Of a stretch of DNA of 64,000 nt, positions 26,449-34,893 are shown one piece after another. Below the pieces are notes generated by a model. That model was not told the DNA's origin and ran no database searches. It saw nothing but the letters and a program-made list of their open reading frames with translations. Source of the DNA: JAICXG01 sp036494545 (lineage in GTDB: Bacteria; Verrucomicrobiota; Verrucomicrobiia; Chthoniobacterales; UBA10450); the NCBI GenBank assembly GCA_036494545.1, contig DASXOB010000002.1, positions 1-64,000 of the forward strand, in the 5' to 3' direction. Made by a program: the position numbers and the translations under genes. Position 1 is the stretch's first letter. Each line of letters opens with the position of its first letter.

Positions 26449-27632
26449 CACTCCTCCAATATTCCATCCCTCCATGGTTTTTGCCGATCCTCGGTCTCGT
26501 CATCGGCTACGGACTGGTCATGATGGCGAATCCGGTCCGTGTGGCCTTGCGCGACGGGTTTCGCGCTGTTCTGCGTTTCAAGCGCCTCTGGCTGGTCTTC
26601 GCGCTCTTTGCTCTTGCTTACTCAATCTTTCAATTCGTGACTTTTACCCCCTTTACCTCGACAGCCGATCTGCGCTGGGAACAGTTTGCGTTAGAGGCGT
26701 GGCATTGGCCGACCTTTGTCCAAATCTGGAGCGAGAGCGCATTGCATACGCTCGAGTCAGTCGCGGGGATTTTCGATGCCGCTTCTACGACTTATCCTCT
26801 TTCGATCATCGCCGCCGTTCTTCTGGTGATTAATTGGCGCGGCCTCCATTTCAGTCTCGTGCGCGCCTTGCGCAAACAATTCGGTACGGCTGGCTGGTTG
26901 ATTTATTTCGCCGTCCTTTGCAGTGCTCTTGCCTCGCTCCTTAAGCCACTTATTTACTGGCTCTACCCGGATCGCGTTTCCTTTCTTTCGCCGGCCCGCT
27001 TTCTCCAAATCTCGGTGGCGGTCGATACCGTCGCCTTCATTTTTGAATATCTCTGCGCGGTCTATCTCCAGGTCTACCTCATCACGGTTGCGCTGGCCTG
27101 GATTAAAGGCTTGCAGTTTCGCGAAGGAGAATTGCTGCGCTTCGCCGTCCGTCGGTTTAGTTTTGTCCTGAAATGGCTCGGGCTGGTAGTCCTGGCCAGT
27201 ACGATTCTTCTGCGCTGTCCACTTCTTCTGGCCTATTTCCGCGACATGCCGGGAGTGCTCGATTATCTTCCGGCGGGCCGTTGCGCGATGGCGGCGTTCA
27301 TTATCTGTTTTGCCACCATGCAGATCTCGCTTGTCCTGCATAACGAGACGCTCGGCGAAGCTTTCCGCGCCCATCGGCAGTTCGTCAGACGCCACTTCTT
27401 TCGCCTCGGCTGGTTTCTTCTCATCTGTGGATTGAACTATTGGTTTCTCGAGCTGGCCGATGCCATCCTGCATACCGCCGCCAGCGGACGACTGCTCGCG
27501 CTGTTTTTTTGGAGACTGCTCTATCTCACCGGCCATGCCTTTCTTACCGGTTGGTTCCTCGCAAGCTGGGTATCGCTCTTCCGGCAATGCGAAGTCGGCC
27601 GGGTAAACCGCGAGACCTGGATTCGCTACTGA
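26430..27632 (+). CDS. Multi-pass membrane protein of unknown function
   Basis: A 400-residue protein with about eight helices (for example FLPILGLVIGYGLVMMANPV, LWLVFALFALAYSIFQFV, AFLTGWFLASWVSLFRQ). There is a periplasmic stretch after helix 2 and a soluble part near 220-250. No family motif is recognised. It begins 27 bp after lepB and ends 5 bp before the squalene/phytoene synthase gene, so it is probably in the same transcript. The start is uncertain because the ATG lies inside a hairpin. Confidence 0.65.
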   Translation: MEGIITPLLQYSIPPWFLPILGLVIGYGLVMMANPVRVALRDGFRAVLRFKRLWLVFALFALAYSIFQFVTFTPFTSTADLRWEQFALEAWHWPTFVQIWSESALHTLESVAGIFDAASTTYPLSIIAAVLLVINWRGLHFSLVRALRKQFGTAGWLIYFAVLCSALASLLKPLIYWLYPDRVSFLSPARFLQISVAVDTVAFIFEYLCAVYLQVYLITVALAWIKGLQFREGELLRFAVRRFSFVLKWLGLVVLASTILLRCPLLLAYFRDMPGVLDYLPAGRCAMAAFIICFATMQISLVLHNETLGEAFRAHRQFVRRHFFRLGWFLLICGLNYWFLELADAILHTAASGRLLALFFWRLLYLTGHAFLTGWFLASWVSLFRQCEVGRVNRETWIRY

Positions 27633-27636
27633 CCCG

Positions 27637-28473
27637 ATGCCGGAGAAGACGCCAAGCGCTGCTGAAATTACCCAGGCAAGCAAATCGAATCTCGCTTTTG
27701 CCTTTATCTCGTTAGGCAAAAAGCAACGGCGCGATATCACCGTCTTCTACGCTTTCTGCCGGTTGATCGACGATATCGCGGATGCAAACACGTTTAGCCC
27801 GCAGGAAAAAGCGATCCAGCTAAGTGCGTGGCGTCAGGCCTTGCAAAGTCCCTTCCCTAGCGAACCTGGTCTGGCTCCGGAAGTGCGCGGTCTGTTCTCA
27901 CGTTACGCGATCACGCCGCCAATGCTGGAGCTGATCATCGACGGAGTGGAAATGGATCTCACCACCAGCCGTTACCAAACTTTTGCCGAATTGCGTGAGT
28001 ACTGTTATCGCGTGGCAAGCGCCGTCGGGCTGGTGAGTATTGAAATCTTCGGCTATCAAAACCCGGCCTGCCGCGAGTATGCCATCGCGCTTGGGCTGGC
28101 TCTTCAGGTAACTAACATTCTGCGCGACGTCGGCCGCGACCTGGAGAACAATCGCGTCTATTTGCCGCAGGAGGACATGCGCCGGTTTGAATACGGGCCG
28201 GAAGACCTGGCAGCGCGGACTTATAACCAGAGGTTCGTTAGACTAATGCAGTTCGAGGCCGAACGGGCCCACGAATATTTTCGGCAGGCCACCAAACTCC
28301 TGCCGCCAGAAGATCGACGAGCGATGATCAGTGCCGAGATCATGGGCTCGATCTACCACGCCCTTTTGCGGCAAATCGAGCGCGACGAATTTCACGTCTT
28401 CGATCGCCAATACGGGCTGAGTCGGCCGAGCAAGGTTTTGCATGTTGCCCGCCAAATCTTGAAGCTTGTTTGA
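27637..28473 (+). CDS. Squalene/phytoene synthase family protein (HpnD-like)
   Basis: A 278-residue prenyl-condensing enzyme. The first aspartate-rich motif is in AFCRLIDDIAD near residue 44-54 and the second in NILRDVGRDLENNRVYLPQE near 155-175. The overall length fits the HpnC/HpnD presqualene synthases or bacterial phytoene synthase. It condenses two C15 or C20 prenyl diphosphates head to head, feeding hopanoid or carotenoid synthesis. No HpnE-type or cyclase gene is in the window, so the product is not settled. It ends the run of closely spaced genes from 20198. Confidence 0.88.
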   Translation: MPEKTPSAAEITQASKSNLAFAFISLGKKQRRDITVFYAFCRLIDDIADANTFSPQEKAIQLSAWRQALQSPFPSEPGLAPEVRGLFSRYAITPPMLELIIDGVEMDLTTSRYQTFAELREYCYRVASAVGLVSIEIFGYQNPACREYAIALGLALQVTNILRDVGRDLENNRVYLPQEDMRRFEYGPEDLAARTYNQRFVRLMQFEAERAHEYFRQATKLLPPEDRRAMISAEIMGSIYHALLRQIERDEFHVFDRQYGLSRPSKVLHVARQILKLV

Positions 28474-28524
28474 ATAGCAAGTGTTAACGTCCGTCTGAAC
28501 CTTAATCTTCGATTTTATAGCAAT

Positions 28525-28929
28525 ATGAGAAAATATTTTGTCCCGGCGGCATCGGCAGCCGCTCTTCTTTCACTTTGGCTGAGCTCGTGCACCTATCCAG
28601 GATATCCAGGGTATGCGACCGCTCAGGGCGCCGGGATCGGTGCCGTCTCGGGCGCGCTCATAGGCGCAGGCGCGGGTGGCGGTCGCGGTGCGGCCATTGG
28701 TGCGGGAGCGGGCTTGCTCGCCGGTGCGCTCGTCGGTGCGGCGATTGACTCGAATCAGGCGCAATATTATCACGCACCTCCGGGAGGCTATCCTTACGGC
28801 AGGCCAACCGGCACGCCCGGTTACGTCTACAGCCCGTACGGCTCGCATAACATGATCCTGGTCCAGGACATCCCACACGGCGCGTTGGTGCGGGATCCTT
28901 CTACCGGCGGCATTTTCCGCAATCCCTGA
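28525..28929 (+). CDS. Glycine-zipper lipoprotein
   Basis: A 134-residue protein with signal peptide and lipobox (MRKYFVPAASAAALLSLWLS, then SCTY). Residues about 35-75 form a glycine zipper with GA-rich repeats (GIGAVSGALIGAGAGGG), as in the SlyB/OprI-type outer-membrane lipoproteins that pack helices in the membrane. The tail is Pro/Gly/Tyr-rich. A hairpin follows that may end transcription from both sides. Confidence 0.75.
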   Translation: MRKYFVPAASAAALLSLWLSSCTYPGYPGYATAQGAGIGAVSGALIGAGAGGGRGAAIGAGAGLLAGALVGAAIDSNQAQYYHAPPGGYPYGRPTGTPGYVYSPYGSHNMILVQDIPHGALVRDPSTGGIFRNP

Positions 28930-28957
28930 GGTCTTTGCCTGACGATCTTCGATCGGT

Positions 28958-28989
28958 GGGTTGATCTCGCATCTCTGCGAGGTCAACCC
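28958..28989. terminator. Bidirectional terminator-like hairpin
   Basis: GGGTTGATCTCGCA and TGCGAGGTCAACCC are 14-base arms with one mismatch and a 4-base loop, between the convergent glycine-zipper gene and ubiD gene. It covers the last codons of ubiD. This is a plausible shared terminator, although no clear U-run is seen. Confidence 0.5.
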
Positions 28990-30458
28990 GCTTTCTTCTG
29001 CAACTGGTCGACGAGCCGACGCGTCGCGTCATCCATCCGCGCCAGCTCCGGCCAGCCGCGGTGATAACCTTCGCCAGGTAATTTGCGCGTCGCGTCCAGA
29101 CCCATGTGCGATCCGACATTCTGAATGCTCGGCGCGTGGTCGAGTGAGTCGCTGGGATTGGTGATAATCGTGCTGTCACGCTTCGGGTCGGTATTGGCGC
29201 AAAACCGAAAGAGCACTTCGCTTGTGTTGTGCACATCGCAATCTTCGTCCACGACCACGATGTATTTGCTAAACATCATCTGTCCCATGCCCCAGAGACC
29301 ATGCATGACTTTGAAAGCTTGATAAGGATACTGCTTGCGAATGCTGACAAAGACCAGGTTATGGAAGACCCCTTCCGCCGGAAGAGCCATGTCCACAATC
29401 TCGGGGAAGTTCATTTTGAAAACCGGGAGAAAGATCCTGACGCTGGCCGAGCCGAGATAAAAGTCTTCCATCGGCGGTACTCCGACGATGGTTGCCGGAT
29501 AGATTGCGTCGCGCCGATGAGTTATCGCGGTGAGATGAAACACCGGATATTCCTCGAGCGCGGTGTAGAAGCCAGTATGATCGCCAAATGGACCTTCCGG
29601 TCTCATTTCGCCTGGTTGCACATACCCTTCGAGCACGAAATCCACATCCGCCGGCACTTCCAGGTCGTTCGTTAGGCATTTGACCAGTTCGACGGATTTC
29701 TTGCGCACAAAGCCGGCGAAAAGAATTTCATCGAGGCCGTCCGGCAACGGCGCCGTCGCAGCGAAGGTGTAGGCCGGATCGCCGCCCAGGGTTACCGCAA
29801 CTGGCATGCGCTCATTCCGCTCGTAGTAAACCTTGCCATGTCGCGCTCCCACCTTATGCACCTGCCAGTGCATGCCGGTCGTTAGGCTATCATAAACCTG
29901 CATGCGATACATGCCGAGGTTGCGCGACCCAGTCTCGGGATCGCGAGTGTGAACGTTAGGCAAAGTGATGAAGCGCCCGCCGTCTTTCGGCCAGCATTTC
30001 AGAATCGGGAGATCGTTCAGAGTAAAATCGGCCGGACTAGCATTGTCGAAACGATGCACCACTTCCTGACAAGCGGCCGATTTTGCCTGCTTCGGCCGCG
30101 CGTGAAGCAAATTCATGCCCTGCTTGAGCAGGGTCCAACCCTCGCGCAGATCGGTCGGCGGCTTGGCCTTGAGGATGAGTGCGATCTCCCGCGCGAGATC
30201 GGCCACGCTCTCCACCTGGAGTGCGAGCGCCATCCGCTTTTCCGATCCCATGGTGTTGATGGCGAGCGGGAATTGCGAAACCCGGCCTTCCACCATCGGC
30301 TTTTCGAAAAGCAATGCCTTGCCCCCAGCGGGCGACTTCATTTCCCGGTTGGCCCATTCCGCAATCGCCAGCTCTGTATCTACCGGCGTCGCGACGCGCC
30401 GCAGCTCACCCGTCTTTTCCAAGACGTCGAGAAAGCGTGAAAAGGAAGTGTAAGCCAT
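28983..30458 (-). CDS. ubiD: UbiD-family decarboxylase
   Basis: A 491-residue protein with the UbiD layout. Residues 1-120 hold the N-terminal domain (FSRFLDVLEKTGELRRVATP). The prenyl-FMN-binding core includes LPILKCWPKDGGRFITLPN, GMYRMQVYDSLTTGMHWQVH and EMRPEGPFGDHTGFY. The C-terminal part has MHGLWGMGQMMFSKYIVV. UbiD removes a carboxyl group from hydroxybenzoate-type quinone precursors using prenylated FMN. No partner ubiX is nearby. Motif copies at 29669 and 29879 are read as CLTN and SLTT with the rare codon CTA. Confidence 0.95.
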   Translation of the reverse strand: MAYTSFSRFLDVLEKTGELRRVATPVDTELAIAEWANREMKSPAGGKALLFEKPMVEGRVSQFPLAINTMGSEKRMALALQVESVADLAREIALILKAKPPTDLREGWTLLKQGMNLLHARPKQAKSAACQEVVHRFDNASPADFTLNDLPILKCWPKDGGRFITLPNVHTRDPETGSRNLGMYRMQVYDSLTTGMHWQVHKVGARHGKVYYERNERMPVAVTLGGDPAYTFAATAPLPDGLDEILFAGFVRKKSVELVKCLTNDLEVPADVDFVLEGYVQPGEMRPEGPFGDHTGFYTALEEYPVFHLTAITHRRDAIYPATIVGVPPMEDFYLGSASVRIFLPVFKMNFPEIVDMALPAEGVFHNLVFVSIRKQYPYQAFKVMHGLWGMGQMMFSKYIVVVDEDCDVHNTSEVLFRFCANTDPKRDSTIITNPSDSLDHAPSIQNVGSHMGLDATRKLPGEGYHRGWPELARMDDATRRLVDQLQKKAG

Positions 30459-30813
30459 CGCCTCGAATGAGGTTCTTTACTCCGCTTTCAGGCACCTGGC
30501 TAGCCCGCAGCTTGTGCCATCCGGACGCCAGCACGAATCCAGGCGCCTCTTTAAAAGGCTATCCGATCCAAGAGCATCGCAGCTCTGCGTCTAGCCACTG
30601 CGGCATGGTCATATCACTGGAGCTCATATGGCCTAACGTAGATAGGCCCGCGTCATCAGTAAAGTAGCTGCCGTCTATCTTGATTTCAGTCTTTGACGCC
30701 GAGCCCTTTTATCAGGCCAACAAGCACTGAGTCCGCCAAGGGAACGACGAATTGGTTCGCACAAATTGTGCAGTTTCTTTTCTAACAGCGACAGGATCTG
30801 GGTGCCGGTCAAC
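30459..30813. other. Intergenic region without a recognised gene
   Basis: About 355 bases between ubiD and the cytochrome oxidase gene. It holds one motif core copy (GCCTAACGT at 30631) and a few short inverted segments, but no frame with a convincing start and composition. Confidence 0.5.
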
Positions 30814-31116
30814 TCAAAATCCGTGTTTCGGGGATGCGACCCAGCCGCGGCTGTAGTAATCACTTAGAGTGAGCAGCAGCATGAGAAGCAGCCAAAGTAG
30901 CCCTGTGATCGCGGCAAAGTGAAGCAGACGGCTGCTGCCTTTGATATGCATGAAAAAAAGCACGATCAAGATAGTCTTGGCGAACGAGATAGCCAGAGCT
31001 ATGACAAGGTTGAAGACGCCGAAGTTCACATAACCCAGTGCCCAGGTCAGGGCAAGCAGGCCCATAAGCCAGAGACAGTTAGTCCAGTAAACCTTTGACG
31101 AGTAAGTCTCGTCCAT
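30814..31116 (-). CDS. Cytochrome c oxidase subunit IV-like (CtaF/CyoD type)
   Basis: A 100-residue membrane protein with three helices (WTNCLWLMGLLALTWALGYV, FNLVIALAISFAKTILIVLF, AITGLLWLLLMLLLTLSDYY). The phrase KTILIVLFFMHIKGSSRL is typical of the small fourth subunit that stabilises heme-copper oxidases. Its start overlaps the end of the subunit III gene by 1 bp, so the two are translationally coupled. Subunits I and II are not in the window. Confidence 0.82.
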   Translation of the reverse strand: MDETYSSKVYWTNCLWLMGLLALTWALGYVNFGVFNLVIALAISFAKTILIVLFFMHIKGSSRLLHFAAITGLLWLLLMLLLTLSDYYSRGWVASPKHGF

Positions 31117-31760
31117 TACCTATGTCCTGCAAGGTAGAGCAGTGGGAATAGGAATACCCACACAATGTCGACAAAGTGCCAGTAAAGTCCCGCTATCTCC
31201 ACCGTCATGTAATTTCCATTCTGGAATTTCCCCCGCCCGGCGAGCAGGGCCAGCACCAGCATGAGAATAATACCGATCGTGACATGGATGGCGTGCAGAC
31301 CGGTCATGGCAAAGTAAAGCCAGAAGAATATCTCGGCCGCCTGGGGGTTGGCTTCGTGCCATTGAAACGCCGCGCCTGGGACGAGATGGTCGATAAAGTC
31401 TTTATGATACTCGAAGCCTTTTACGACCATAAACGCGATCCCGAAAAGCGCCGTCCCGAGCAAAAGCCAGATGAGTGGCTTACGCCGGGAGAGCTGCGCG
31501 GAACGGACCGCCAGCGCCATCAGTGTGCTGCTGAAGAGAAGGATGGCGGTATTGGCGCCGCCGAGAATTACTTCGGTATGGCGGCTCGCCGCCGCGAAAA
31601 CATTGGGATAGAGATAACGGTAAACCGTATAACTTAGGAAAAGCCCACCGAAGAATAGGACTTCGGTGGCGAGAAAAATCCACATTCCGAGCTTGTCCGC
31701 TTCGTGCTGTTGCTCGAGGTCGTCAAACTGCTCGGCGACCAAACTGGCGGCTTCGCTCAT
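31116..31760 (-). CDS. Cytochrome c oxidase subunit III
   Basis: A 214-residue protein with five or more membrane helices (KLGMWIFLATEVLFFGGLFL, FFWLYFAMTGLHAIHVTIGI, HFVDIVWVFLFPLLYLAG). The family phrases GMWIFLATEVLFFG, TGLHAIHVTIG and WHFVDIVWVFLFP identify subunit III, which supports proton pumping and the lifetime of the oxidase. It lacks the extra N-terminal helices of the longer forms. The pair with subunit IV is separated from subunits I and II. Confidence 0.95.
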   Translation of the reverse strand: MSEAASLVAEQFDDLEQQHEADKLGMWIFLATEVLFFGGLFLSYTVYRYLYPNVFAAASRHTEVILGGANTAILLFSSTLMALAVRSAQLSRRKPLIWLLLGTALFGIAFMVVKGFEYHKDFIDHLVPGAAFQWHEANPQAAEIFFWLYFAMTGLHAIHVTIGIILMLVLALLAGRGKFQNGNYMTVEIAGLYWHFVDIVWVFLFPLLYLAGHR

Positions 31761-31853
31761 CGTTCAATGATTCATCGAGCGTGACGAGAAAATTGCGTGG
31801 CTCTCATTTTGGCATCGAGCTTTTGTCTTTCAACAAGCTCGCCTCAGAATCCT

Positions 31854-32330
31854 TCATTCCTCACCATCGAAATAGTCCAGGGCTTCGCCGCGCAACAGTC
31901 TTCGCTCGGGCGAGCGGACGATCCATTTGTTGCTATCGGGATAATATCCGGATTCACCGATAGGATTATCCGCTACCACGTAAAGCAACAAATCTGCCTC
32001 GCCATCGTTAATAAGCTGATGCGCTTCGCCAGGCCCAAAGATGAAAGCGTCGCCTGACACGATAGGCGTCTTGCCACTTTCATCGCGGACCAGACCCTTG
32101 CCCGAGATCATGTGATAAAACTCCCACTGTGCCGAATGCGAATGATAGGGATACGGCGTTTGTCCAGGCGGAATGCGCAAAAGCTCGATCGCGAAAGGAT
32201 GGCGCGCGCGTGCGTCGCCCTGCGGATCCCAACCGAGCGCCTCCGAAACTTCGCGACCCGCGCCGGCGAATTTCCCTTTCGGCGATTTCCAGACAAGCTC
32301 TTCCAGTTGATTGCTGTTGATTTTTTTCAT
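31854..32330 (-). CDS. Cupin-domain protein
   Basis: A 158-residue protein with a single cupin barrel. Metal-type ligands are visible in TPYPYHSHSAQWEFYHMISG (His, His, Glu/His) and the second motif in DAFIFGPGEAHQLINDGEAD. Members bind a divalent metal and may be enzymes or regulators of sugars or aromatic compounds; the substrate is unknown. It is followed 15 bp upstream on the minus strand by the DUF2277 gene, so the two may be co-expressed. Confidence 0.85.
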   Translation of the reverse strand: MKKINSNQLEELVWKSPKGKFAGAGREVSEALGWDPQGDARARHPFAIELLRIPPGQTPYPYHSHSAQWEFYHMISGKGLVRDESGKTPIVSGDAFIFGPGEAHQLINDGEADLLLYVVADNPIGESGYYPDSNKWIVRSPERRLLRGEALDYFDGEE

Positions 32331-32345
32331 CGCGAGCCGAGTTCG

Positions 32346-32627
32346 TTAAGCAACTCTTTGTTCGCCGAAACGCGCCCGGGATCTGGCAATCGCCTTCGCC
32401 TTCTCGGCCTCACGATCGCGTCGTGGCGCGTGCGTCACAAGCGAATTGAGCAGCTCGCGCGAGGCCGCCGCGACTTTCTCCACCGCCTGTTCGAAAGCAG
32501 CCTCGTTCGCCTTCGATGGAACGGTGCAGCCGCTTAGCTTGCGCACATATTGCAAGGCGGAGGCATGGATTTCCTCGTCCGTCGCGGGCGGTTCGAAGTT
32601 ATGCAGCGTTTTGATGTTTCGACACAT
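32346..32627 (-). CDS. DUF2277-family protein
   Basis: A 93-residue protein using the internal start MCRNIKTLHNFEPPATDEEI, which is the family start. The longer upstream frame is not supported. The helical pattern (HASALQYVRKLSGCTVPSKA, FEQAVEKVAAASRELLNSL) matches the DUF2277 family, which has no known function. Confidence 0.88.
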   Translation of the reverse strand: MCRNIKTLHNFEPPATDEEIHASALQYVRKLSGCTVPSKANEAAFEQAVEKVAAASRELLNSLVTHAPRRDREAEKAKAIARSRARFGEQRVA

Positions 32628-32765
32628 AGGGAATTCTCCTGCGGAGCGCGATTGAGAGCAAGAGCGCTTCCCGCAATTGCCGAGACCGTTTCTCGCCCGC
32701 GGCGATTCCTTTGGAATCTCTTTCCACTGGTAAATAGACGGTCGTGGATCTAAATAAAGCGCGCC

Positions 32766-33737
32766 ATGCCCGCTCCTTCCGGCTCGCAACCAGTCTCCGT
32801 CGTTACCGGGGGCGCCGGATTTTTGGGCTCACATCTGACCGATCGGCTCCTGGCCGAAGGCCATCGCGTGATTGCGATCGATAATCTCGTCACCGGTCAT
32901 CTGACCAACATCGAGCATCTCGCCGGCAACGAGAACTATCGCTTCATCAAACAGGACGTGACCCAGTATCTCTTTCTGCCCGCCGAGATCGATTACGTTT
33001 TTCATTTCGCCTCGCCCGCGAGCCCGATTGATTATCTCGAACTGCCAATCCCGACCTTAAAAGTGGGCGCGCTCGGCACCCACAACACCCTGGGGCTCGC
33101 GAAAGCGAAAAAGGCGACCTTCCTTCTCGCGTCGACTTCGGAGTGTTACGGCGATCCGCTCGTTCATCCGCAACGCGAAGATTACTGGGGCAATGTGAAC
33201 CCGATCGGACCGCGTGGAGTTTACGATGAGGCAAAGCGTTTCGCCGAAGCGATGACCATGGCCTACCACCGCTATCACAAGGTCGATACCAAGATCGTTC
33301 GTATCTTTAACACTTACGGGCCGCGCATGCGGCTGCGCGATGGGCGAGTGGTGCCGGCCTTTATTGGTCAGGCGCTAAGCGGCATGCCCCTAACGATCTT
33401 CGGTGACGGCAACCAGACACGCTCTTTCTGCTATGTCTCCGATTTGATCGACGGTATCTATCGGCTTTCGCAATCGGACTTTCATGAGCCGGTGAATGTG
33501 GGTAACCCACGGGAGATGACGATCAAACAATTTGCCGAAGAGATCATTCGTATTATCGGCACGAAATCCAGCATCGAATACAAGCCTTTGCCGGTGGACG
33601 ATCCAAAGGTGCGTCAGCCCGATATCTCGCGCGCGAAAAAGATCCTCGGCTGGGAACCGAAAGTCGAGTTTGAAGAGGGTATCGCACACACGATCGAGTA
33701 TTTTCGGCAATGGATGGCTCGGGCCGAACATCGCTGA
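32766..33737 (+). CDS. UDP-glucuronate decarboxylase / NAD-dependent epimerase
   Basis: A 323-residue short-chain dehydrogenase. The Rossmann motif is GGAGFLGSHLTDRLL near 16-30. The catalytic set is visible as STSECYGDP near 120-128 and GVYDEAKRFAEA near 150-161 (Tyr and Lys). YWGNVNPIGPRGVYDEAKR is typical of the xylose-forming UDP-glucuronate decarboxylases. It would supply UDP-xylose for polysaccharide or glycan synthesis. A short stretch resembling its 5' end occurs at about 49150. Confidence 0.93.
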   Translation: MPAPSGSQPVSVVTGGAGFLGSHLTDRLLAEGHRVIAIDNLVTGHLTNIEHLAGNENYRFIKQDVTQYLFLPAEIDYVFHFASPASPIDYLELPIPTLKVGALGTHNTLGLAKAKKATFLLASTSECYGDPLVHPQREDYWGNVNPIGPRGVYDEAKRFAEAMTMAYHRYHKVDTKIVRIFNTYGPRMRLRDGRVVPAFIGQALSGMPLTIFGDGNQTRSFCYVSDLIDGIYRLSQSDFHEPVNVGNPREMTIKQFAEEIIRIIGTKSSIEYKPLPVDDPKVRQPDISRAKKILGWEPKVEFEEGIAHTIEYFRQWMARAEHR

Positions 33738-33845
33738 TCTTCAAGACGGGCTGGCGACGCAGATGAAAAGACCTGCAAATATCCCACGAGAAAGTCTTAA
33801 GGGTTATAAAGTTAGATCCGACGCCAGAGTTGCCCAGTTCCACTT

Positions 33846-34223
33846 ATGAAACTGCTTCGACCAACAGCATTGCTTATTGCTACTTTCGCACTATCCCTGA
33901 CGAGCTGCTCCCAAAAGAACCACGATTTCGAAGTCGCGAAATCGGCGGTTTCCCAGGAGTTGGTCTCGGCGGATACAGCGCGGTTTTGTCCGATAAGTGA
34001 GGCTATGTTTTCGAGGAAGAACGGCGCGCGGTCAGTGAAGCTGTGGGTTGAGAGTCAGAACAAGCTTGGCAGGCAGGTTCGTACCCATTTTGAGGTGACG
34101 ATTGATCCCAAAAGCGGCTCTGTCACAGGAGCGACATGTCTCGAATGCGCGGCTGAAGACGAGAATCAAAAACTGCCGGAGGCGATGGCCGAATTGCAGA
34201 AACTTACTTCGCCTCCAAAATAG
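33846..34223 (+). CDS. Small lipoprotein, hypothetical
   Basis: A 125-residue protein with signal and lipobox (TALLIATFALSLTSCSQ). The mature part is basic and mixed (GARSVKLWVESQNKLGRQVR). No known domain. It is the first of two small envelope genes between the UDP-sugar gene and the S74 gene. Confidence 0.55.
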   Translation: MKLLRPTALLIATFALSLTSCSQKNHDFEVAKSAVSQELVSADTARFCPISEAMFSRKNGARSVKLWVESQNKLGRQVRTHFEVTIDPKSGSVTGATCLECAAEDENQKLPEAMAELQKLTSPPK

Positions 34224-34403
34224 ACTTTGCAATCGAGTTCGCCGCTGGCCTTCATTACTGGCTGGCCATTATGATCACGAGACTCTTGCACGCAAATTTG
34301 TCGTCTACGACGCGTTTAATGCCGATGTCTGCGCCGCGTGGCTGCCGAATCGGGTGGGACGGAATTACTTGCCGCGAGCGGCTATAACCGTTCTATTGCC
34401 AGG

Positions 34404-34685
34404 ATGAAAATTGCGGTTGTCCTTGCGTTTTCGGTTCTTTTGTTCGGATGCAGCTGCCTCGAGGTGCACCGGCGAAGCACCGCGGAATTGAGAGCGCGTT
34501 ATGTGCAACTCGAACGGCAGCTGGCTTCGTATCATCCCGAGGAAACCGATCGGGCGACCCTGCGACGCTTTGTCGATCTCACTGAGGAAGAACATAGCGT
34601 CGAGCGCGAACTCTTCCGTCGTTGCCATGCCGGCGATCATGAGGCCTGCCTGCCGCATTTTCATCTTATCGCGGCAGATCTCTGA
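34404..34685 (+). CDS. Small lipoprotein, hypothetical
   Basis: A 93-residue protein starting MKIAVVLAFSVLLFGCSCLE, with lipobox LFGCS. Residues 25-80 are a charged helix (TAELRARYVQLERQLASYHP ... EEEHSVERELFRRC) that could pair as a coiled coil. Function unknown. The start is chosen because it begins the signal peptide. Confidence 0.55.
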   Translation: MKIAVVLAFSVLLFGCSCLEVHRRSTAELRARYVQLERQLASYHPEETDRATLRRFVDLTEEEHSVERELFRRCHAGDHEACLPHFHLIAADL

Positions 34686-34893
34686 AGGCTCATTCTCGTC
34701 CGGACAGAGTCACGATTGGCCGATAACCATTAGCTTGAGTTAAGAGGTAGGTACGCGGCCGTAACGGTTGCGGAGGAACGATCGGCCCCCCAACGTGAGC
34801 TGCCGAAGCGCTTATCGCGGACAGTCGGTCTCATTACTTCCGTTCTGCGGTTTTCTCTGGGCAGAGTCGGACCGCTTTGCGACAATCGAAGCC

